NCBI GenBank assembly: GCA_002176905.1
Contig: MSYE01000022.1
Coordinates: 1-51,844 of the forward strand
Reading direction: 5' to 3'
Length of the DNA: 51,844 bases
Source: a bacterium F11
Lineage (GTDB): Bacteria; Elusimicrobiota; Elusimicrobia; F11
Shown piece after piece: positions 12,001-21,000 of the stretch (within the stretch, counting starts at the first letter, position 1; each line of letters starts with the position of its first letter). A program made the translations under genes and the position numbers. The notes under the pieces are model-generated. The model did not search any database and was not told the DNA's origin. It saw only the letters and a program-made list of their open reading frames with translations.

Positions 12001-15000
12001 CAGAAGCTTGAGGATAACCCCAGCTTGGTCCGGTGATCCGGATGGAATGCTGGTCTTTTTGATTGCTTGTCTTGCCTGGACCCTACGGTTCTTATTTAAA
12101 GATAGAGTCGAATTGCGCACGTCTTTTCATGTGCTACCGGAATCAGAAAAAGAACCAACTTATGTTGACGAAGGGCCAATGACTTTGGACCGTGATCTCT
12201 TTGCAGGTTGGTACTTAAGAGGCCTTAATAGGAGGGCCTATTTGGCTTTTCGATCTGGCCGATCTTCACCGATTGGCATTGAACTACTCGAAGATCTTGA
12301 GGATGCTGCCGTAAATTTGAGAGAAGAATTTCGCTCACTCCAAACGCGACGGTATGTGGCTTTGACTCATTTGAGTGCCGGGAGGTATCAAAGTGGGATT
12401 CGTTTTTTAAGATCCAATTTGGATTTTATTGAGAATATGAGGCAATCCAATCCATGGTATTTTCATAAAGATGAAATTGATAAGGAAGAAGAAAATACCC
12501 GTATTCTTTTGGCCCAGCTTCTTTTAAAGGTCCATCAGAGAGAGGAGGGCATTCGGGTTCTCAGCTTTGATAATGGCAAAAGCTTAAGACCCATTTTGCA
12601 AGACAGTTCGTTCGCACAGAGTCTATTGAAGCAGTTGAAAGAGATATCCCCTCCCAACAACGATGGGGGAGGCCATTTTGGTCTGTTTTCGCTACTTGGT
12701 GGTTTGATCCTTGTGGGGTATCTCGTGTCCTCTCACGCTTTTGAGGGATCGGGATTGGTTTCATCCTCATCGGCTTTTGTGCCTCTCCTGCTTTCTGTTC
12801 TAAAGAATCCTCAATTTCCTGATACAAGTTTTGGTGATATGTTTTGGCGATTATCAGTCCGGTTTATGTCAGACGATGGTGGATCCATTTCTTATGGTGG
12901 AGGGGAAGAGGCGAGCCCATTGGATTCGGGTGAGAGAGAAATTGACCATTTTCGAGCGGGTATTTTTGCCATGTTACTTCCGGATCTGTTTGAAGCGACT
13001 TCAGAGCTTCTTCCTCAGATAGAAGGAATATCGAACCTTGGGGCGGCAAAGAGATCGGTAGAGACTTGGGAAGAACATCGGGAGGTGATGATTGAACGTC
13101 TGGAATTGATTCGGGATGTTCTCTCTCAATCCCCTTCTTTTGAGGAGGATAAGCGAATAGTGAAATTGGACAGCGAGCTCAAAAAATATGGTGTTAATGA
13201 TGGATTGGGCTATTCCCATTTTGAAGGAATTTTGATGGAGGAATATGTCAAAGCCCAATCGCTCTGTTACCTGAGATTGATGGCCAGCGAATCCCGCCGT
13301 TTTTTAATGGCAGAAAAATCTCCTCGCTCCGAATTGACGCACCCTATAAAGTTGGCGCAATTGGTCCAAGAATTTCTTCAAACAATGTCGGTGTCCTATT
13401 CCAAGGTGAACGTGGCCGAGGTAGCTCAATTGGAGAATCGGTTGGCAGAATTTGAAAAACAATTAGGTGAAATCTCAGGAAAAATCGACCATAAAGAAAA
13501 TCTTTTTGATATTAAAACAAAATGGTTAATGAATCCCTCTGAGTTAAAATCAAAGGTGAAAGATTGGCTTCCCTTTTTGGATCGATACGAACAGGTTGTT
13601 TTGCAGCTCTTGGCGGGATATCAAACGGTCAAAAAGGAAAAATACTCATTTGAAGACGTTGCTGAGCTCTTTGGTATTTCCGATAGCATCCTTCAAGAGA
13701 TTTCATTGGAGGCCATAGAGAGGGCTGAAAAGGGGAAAGTCTCTGAAAGGCAGGTTATACCCCTTGAAGACCATATTGATTTGTTTTTGGCAGAAGAGCT
13801 TCAGATTATACCGGTGGGGGGTGAATTCGGTTGGCGGGAGCATGTTTGGCAGGAAGTTTTTGTCGCTTTTTCCGGCTCTTTAGAGGAAAGTCTTCATCGA
13901 TTTGAAAAGAAGGTGATCTGGGTATTTTTGGAAAAGAATCGAGGATCACGTACCCAAACAGCCAAGGAATTGGGGATTACTGAGCAGCGTCTTTTTAAGA
14001 AAATGAATAAATTTTCGATTGTGTTCCCAAAAAGAAAAGAAATGGAGGAGGAAGGAGTTGTTTCTGGACGCCGGCCCTATGTTCAAAGAGTTGAAAACTA
14101 TGAGAAGGTATTAATTCAGCGAACGATTGCTCAGTATGAGGGGCACGTGGATGCTGTTGCGAAGAGGTTGGGTGTCACACCGAATACCATCCAAAATAAG
14201 ATCAGGGAATATAATCTGGCTCGCTTAGTCCAATATCAAAGGAAAAAACGATTTGACAAGAATCGTCAGGTTTCGAAAAGAGGAGGAAAGGTTGAGCGGA
14301 TTGTGGTGACCCTTCATCCTGATGGAACGTTATCAGATATCATCAAAAAATATGAAATGAAGATCATCATTGAGGCCTTGCAGCAATCCCGCGGGAATGT
14401 ACGCCAGGCTTCAATTGTATTGAACATCAATCCAAAAACATTGAAACGAAGAATAAAAGCTTTCTCGCTTGAGGACCATGTGGAGAAAGAGGGATCAGAA
14501 TCTACAGAAAGCAACAACAACCCATTTCAGAATTTTGACCAGGCTGTTTCACGATTCGAAGCAATATTAATAGATGACGCCCTGAAGTGGGCAAGGGGAG
14601 ATGTACCTAAAGCTGCTGATGAATTACAGATCCACTCCCAAACACTTTATAAGAAGATGTCCAGATATGGAATTGAGAATCCACGTACCGCACGTGTTGC
14701 AGCCCGATTGGAGGCTGAGCAAAGGGATAGGAAAGCGGCCCCTCCTATCGTTGATAACAAAATTCTTTCCTTAGCTGAGCGGGTTCATAAATTTAAGAAA
14801 GATTTGGTCTATGATATGTTGCTCATCGAAAGAGGAAATCGCACCCGAACGGCTCATCGTTTGAAAACCACGAAAACCACCATATTAAATTTGATACAGA
14901 CCTATTCCATTGACGTGCCCTATGTCTATCAAGGGCGGGTTAAGCAATCCAGAAGAAAGGAATTCGCTGAAAGTGAATCCGCCGAGAAGGATGAGGAGGA

Positions 15001-18000
15001 GGAAACGATTTCCCTTGCTGAGACGGTGCGGGCGTATGAGGAGAGTATTATTCGGCGAACACTCAACAATCATAATGGAAACAGAAATTATACAGCAAGA
15101 AGATTAAGGATTCATCGAAATACGTTGAAAGAAAAAATGGAAAAGTATGGTATTACCTTTAGCAAAAAAGGAAAACCAGGACCCAGAAAGAAAACCAGAA
15201 AGAGAACGGGGCCATCGTTAAAGAATACCCTTTCAACCCTTTTTGTCTCATTGTTGATTTATCTGGGTATTTTGGTCCTTATGGGAATCGATGTCCCCAT
15301 CAGAAGCGAACACCTCAGCTTTGCAGGGATATTTCCTGGAATCGCCTTTGGTGGGAGAGTGCCTTGGTATGGTCTTTTCGCGGCCGGCTTTGTTGAAATA
15401 GTGGAGCCCTTTTTCACCAATATGGCCAAAACCCACCCTACAAAATTGATGAGTCTCCACTATGAGATGGATGAGGACGAAGTCCAAAAACAACTTCAGC
15501 AAAACCAATGGGCCATTCTCATCCTGTCAGGATTGGGATATGTGATTTTGGTCTTAGGGGCTGTTTTTCTGCTCCCTTATTTTCAAGTTGAATTATCCCC
15601 TTCTGAATCTCTTCTTTCTTCCCTCCTCATAAGTCTTGGCATTGTCAGCCCCCTCATCGTTCATCAATTCATCGTTAATGGATACCGGTATTATACCGGA
15701 GGTGTGCTTTCATCCAAAAAAGTCCCCAATCCAACAAAAAAAGAAATTGATGGAAACCTTGTTAAGGAACTCTGGGGTCAGTTTGATCAAGTACCGGAAA
15801 TCCTAACTCTCGCAAAAACCCTGTTGTCCGAATCCCAATTAAGAACACTCATTAAATATTACACCCACCTTGGAGATCAAATAGGGAGTGTGCAAGAAGG
15901 GGGTATTAAAGTTGATAATGCTTGGAGATCCCATTTAACTTATATTTTGGCTTATTTGGCTTTGGCCTTTGTTTATCTCCGCCCAGAGCGAGATTCCGAT
16001 GATACCTTGACTCCCTTTTCCTTATCCGTTTCGGAATCAACGGCATCCTCTCATTTGGAACGAGAGGAACGTTTTCAATATGTTGTTTCTCTTGATCCCG
16101 GTGAAAGTCCCCAACAACAAATTGCTCAATTTACGGCGCAAATTGTGGCCCATGTGCTTCGAGATGAAATGCTCTATCCGGAAGCAAAATTTCCTCCTTT
16201 ACCAGAAGAACGGCGTGAATTGGATGAGGGTTTGGGGCGACTTCTGAAAAATCTCTACGCGGTTGCTAGGGAACAACAGACATCCCTTTTGCTTCAGGAT
16301 TCTGATCAGCCATCCGAACGAGGTTGGTATTCCAGTATGATCGACCACATTCATGCCTGGTGTCTGTCATTTGAAGATGTGACCGCGCATGTCCGGGATT
16401 TTGGTCAGATGTTGATCTATCGGCTCATTCCGCAGGAAATTGAGGCTGTTGATTCTTCCGAGGTCCTTAAAAGGGTGACAGGACCTCCCTTAAAATCCAA
16501 GTCAATTCCAAGAGCAAAGAAAATGGAAGGACGCCTGCTTATATATCCCAAGGGAATGAAACGAGAGTCTATTTCCATGCAAAGGGTAAAGACCCTTGAA
16601 GTTGGAAAGGAGAACCTTGTGGCGATTTCACCTCCAGAGATGGATCCGCCCCAAACGCTTGCGGTTCAAAATCGTCAGGTGGTTATCATGAGTCCAAAAG
16701 GAGCTTATAATCCAGAGGCCAGACCATCCTTCAGGCCATTTGTTTCCTTGCGTTATAAGGAGGGGCCGAATGCGGCCTTGGTTTTCAATACCGGGGAGGA
16801 AACGGCAATGGCACAGGCAACGGCATGGGGATCAACCGGCTTTAAGAATTGGGCTACGTTTCGTCATTTTTCTTGGCGCGACAAACCAACCGAAGAGGAG
16901 AATGGTCATCCTCAGGAGATCTTGGTTGAAAATTCCAAGATACCCACCTTGCTTTTGGCCCCGGATGAAATGGCTCTCCCATTGACCTTGGGTCTTAAGC
17001 CGGATGAGCCGATTCTTCTTATTCCCAAAGGGGATGACTTTCCCGATAAGATTCAATATCTTGAAATGCCCGGTTCGTTTCCCCTATTGATGACGATAAA
17101 GCCTAGGAAAAAAGTGGATTATTCAGATCGATATGTATGGGCTCCCAATCGCATTACTCAGGTATGGCCAGAACCTCCTCCACAAAAGGAAAAAGAAGAA
17201 ACAGAAACAGACGTGCCTAGGAGAGAAAGGAGAAGATCAAAACCGGGTGTCCCTGAGCACGTTCCTCCTCTAAAAGTGCCTCAGCCTGCTCACGTTCCTG
17301 CCCCGGCACCCTTTAGACAGGTGCAAGGTGGGGAAACACCAGTCTATGGGAATATGGGATCGGGTGTGAGAACGGACCGCCACCAGGCTCAGCGTTCACT
17401 GCCGCCCTTATTTCCAATTGCCCTCCTTCTCACCTATCTTATTGTCTCTTCTGTTTTTCTCGGAAAGGGTGATGTGGCTGAAGGGGAAGCCTTGGCCGAA
17501 ATCTCATCCATCATCCAATTGTTTTTTGGGAATCCTCCGCCGGCGCATGGCGAACAAGCCTCTTTGGCTCAAGAACTTTTCCATCAGTCCGATGAGATGT
17601 CAACTCAGGATATAGAAGACCTCGTTGATCTTTTGGATCAAGGTCGAATTAATGAACCAGAAGCCATTAGATTGGTGGCTCAGATTATTAAGAATAATAC
17701 AAAGAACATTTCCTTTGATACAGCATTAGCAATATTGGAATTATTGGCCAATCAAAAGATCCATTTAGAAGAGAACGTTCATGCATGGCTAACGGAAGCT
17801 CTCGAGCAGTCTACACAGTTTGTCTATCCTCCCTTGGATGGAATGACCCAGATCGAAAGGGTTTCGAAATTGAATGTGCTCATTCCCTATTTAGAAGATC
17901 AGGCGAATATAAATCAGGCTTTTGTGTTGATGTACCGAACCATGGAGTTTTACCCTGAGACGCGTGTCCCCACCTCAGTCGATATGCTGGCCGTGGTCCT

Positions 18001-21000
18001 ATCGGGAAATTTTAAGGGAGAAGTCGAAGGCCCTCAGTGTATGTATGCATATGAGCTGGCCCGCCGGATGAAGCACCCCTCGCCGTATTTGATCAATCTT
18101 ATCGCTCTGGGGTTGAAACACACTGTTGATGATGAAGGTTTTCCGCAAAAAAGTGCCTTAGATTTTGTCAATGCTCACCGGAACCTTCTTCAATCCGATG
18201 GTCGCGCCGCTTTTAGAAAATTGAATACAAGGATTCTCTTATGGGGATCTTTCTCGGCCAGAATCCGGATCATCATCAGGCTGCTAAAGAGACTCATTCC
18301 CCATTTTCTTATCCTCATGATTCTAGTCATCCCAATTATCCTTAACGGATCAAATGAGCCCCCTGGTTTTCTGAATGACCTTATTAATGGAGGAATGGGA
18401 GGAGAAAACTTAAGTTTGGCGGCTTTTCCTGCTTTTGTTACGGACCGTAAGATGGATCCGGAAGAAGGGGAACCGGGTAGAGTTTATATTCCACAGGATG
18501 GTGATCCCACCCCTGATCGGTTGGCCATTCCACTTAATAAGTATCGGAATTCGAAAAAGTTCTTTGGTCGAAAGGGCCCTTGGCATGGGATTTTGACGAT
18601 AACCATTGACAGGCACATTCAACTCACCTTAGATAAACTTAACTTGCCGGGATTCTTCAAAAGTCGTGTGGTTTCATTTGATCCCACCATCTTTCAAGCT
18701 TTAGCCTCGCATAAGGGAAATCGTATTCTTGCTATTATCGTGGAACCCAGTGATAAAGAGAGGATTGTGCAGGAATTTAAAAAGCTTAGAGGATGGGAAA
18801 TTGTCCTTTACTATGTTGATACTGATTTTGATGAATGGATTCCAAGAATTGAAGAGCAGCTTGGAAAAATCAAGCAGGCAGATGAGGATTGGGTGGCTTC
18901 AGCAGATAGGGCACACGAAACTTATGAAAAAGCGCAACGGATCTTTTCTGTTGCCCAAAATCCAAATGATGATTTTGTTTATTTGTATGAGAAAGAGGTC
19001 CTGGAAGCCTATATAGAGAATTATAGGAAGAGTTTGGTTAGCCAAAGTGAAGATCGGATACCTTGGCTTTGGTCGGATGTGGCCCACATTGATTTGTGTA
19101 TAGAAAGAATCCTGGAACGTCGGGAAAAATTTAGAGAAGGAGAACGATCTTTTGATACCTTGCCAGCCATTCCAAGGGCCATTGTTGGGTTGGTCAATCG
19201 GGGGGAGTATTGGTTCCCCACTGTCTATAATTTTACAGAAGAAGATATCAATCAGGAGCATTTGGGTAAATTTGTTAAACACTTTACCGATCCCAGAACA
19301 GGGGTTTTGAAGAGGGAAGAAATACGGTCCGTACTTAATAGCCGAACTGAAGAAACGCCGCTTCAAAAATACCTCATACCCGATGAGGCATCTTTTATCC
19401 ATAGTCTGTGGATTCTTCGTCTCGTTATTTTAAATGATCCGGTCTTGAGATCCTCTGAATCTGATGCCACATCCGCTCAGGATAAGTATAAGTTTAGACA
19501 ATTCGGTCAATCCGATCAGCAATTTTACCCCTTGGGAATTCGAGCCCTTGAAAAGGGGAGAAATGACAACCGTCTTTATCAAGCTTATGCCAGATTGCGT
19601 GATCCCCAAGGTCGCCTTTTTCTTGACACAACAAAGGAAAGTGAAAAAGGGGTGGCTGCCTTTTTTAATCGAAACAGAGATCTTGTTGAAAAAACATTCG
19701 TTACCGCGACTTGGGATGAAACCACTTCAGGAGATTCCACTGTTCAATCTATGGGCTCGTCACTTTCTCAAAGTGCTTCGCGTCTAGGAAAGGTCAATCT
19801 TTTTAATATCAGATTGAATACAGGGGAGGTATTGGAGAACTCTTTGGCGGCAACAGAAATGAAGAGAATGAAAACGGATGGTGAAGTCGAATTCATCGGA
19901 CTTGTTGCAGAAAATCCCGGTATTTTAAGAACTTCTCTTGAGAAGGGTCTGCTCGCTCCTATTGATGTCATCCAGCTTCCAGCAAAGGTATTTGTTGATA
20001 ATCCCACCATGGCCAGAGATTTATACCACGCAGGAAAAGCCATTGTTCTCACCCAACCTCATGATGCGTATGTTGATGAAGATGAGGATTCCTCCATCGA
20101 ACGTCTCCTCCAGCGCGCCGAGGTTTCACTTATCTTAACTGACAAAAACAAATCCAAAAGTCTCTCCACCATCATCAATACGGTATACAGATTCTTCGCC
20201 TCCACCGCCTCTCTGATTATTATTTTAACCCTGATTGGTATTGTTTGGCTAAGTGGTAATCCAAGTGAAATTCTTTTGAGAGCCCTAACTTCGGAGGGAG
20301 GATATTCTGTCAGTATGGCGGGAATTGGTTCAGGGGATTCTGTGTACGGTTGGGTAATAGGAATGGTGGGGATGGCGGGACTCTTCGGGTTGATTCATGT
20401 TTTTAGTGGAAATCCTCCAGAAGATTGGCCAGAAAACTCGCTTCTTAATCCGCAGACACCCGATGGCGTTATTTTTGATGTTTTGGGATTAAACGATCAG
20501 CATCCGATTAATGTTAAAAACGAAAATGGGTTTTGGATCCATGAATTAACCGTCAATGATGATCAGCGCAGACAACTTAATGATATAGGCTTACCCGCTT
20601 TGTTAGAGGGAGATGATTTAGGTGCCAATCAACCCAATATAGGCCTCTTGTGTTGGAAAACCATGCCCATGATATTGTATTCGGAAGGATTGCCACGTGA
20701 TGTCCTTCCCCTGGATTTTCAAAAAGAAAATCAATTTCACCCATTAAATTTAATGGCCGCTCAAATCCAAAACACATCATATGATAACGTGAGATATGCG
20801 GTGGGACTAAATTTGCGATTTGAAGATGAGAATGTTATGAAGCGCATGAAAGAAGATGCGGAATCATGGTGGCAACAAAATGTTAAATCTAGCCGTTTGG
20901 TATCAACACCATTGGTTTTGGGTTATGTCACTCTACCTGATGAATCCCAGGATCGAATTTATTATTTAAGAGAAAGCTATAAACCCATTGAACACCCAAC

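Noticed and set aside
13895..15165. CRISPR-like or nucleotide tandem repeat
   Set aside because: Repetition exists only at the protein level; nucleotide identity between units is low and spacing varies.
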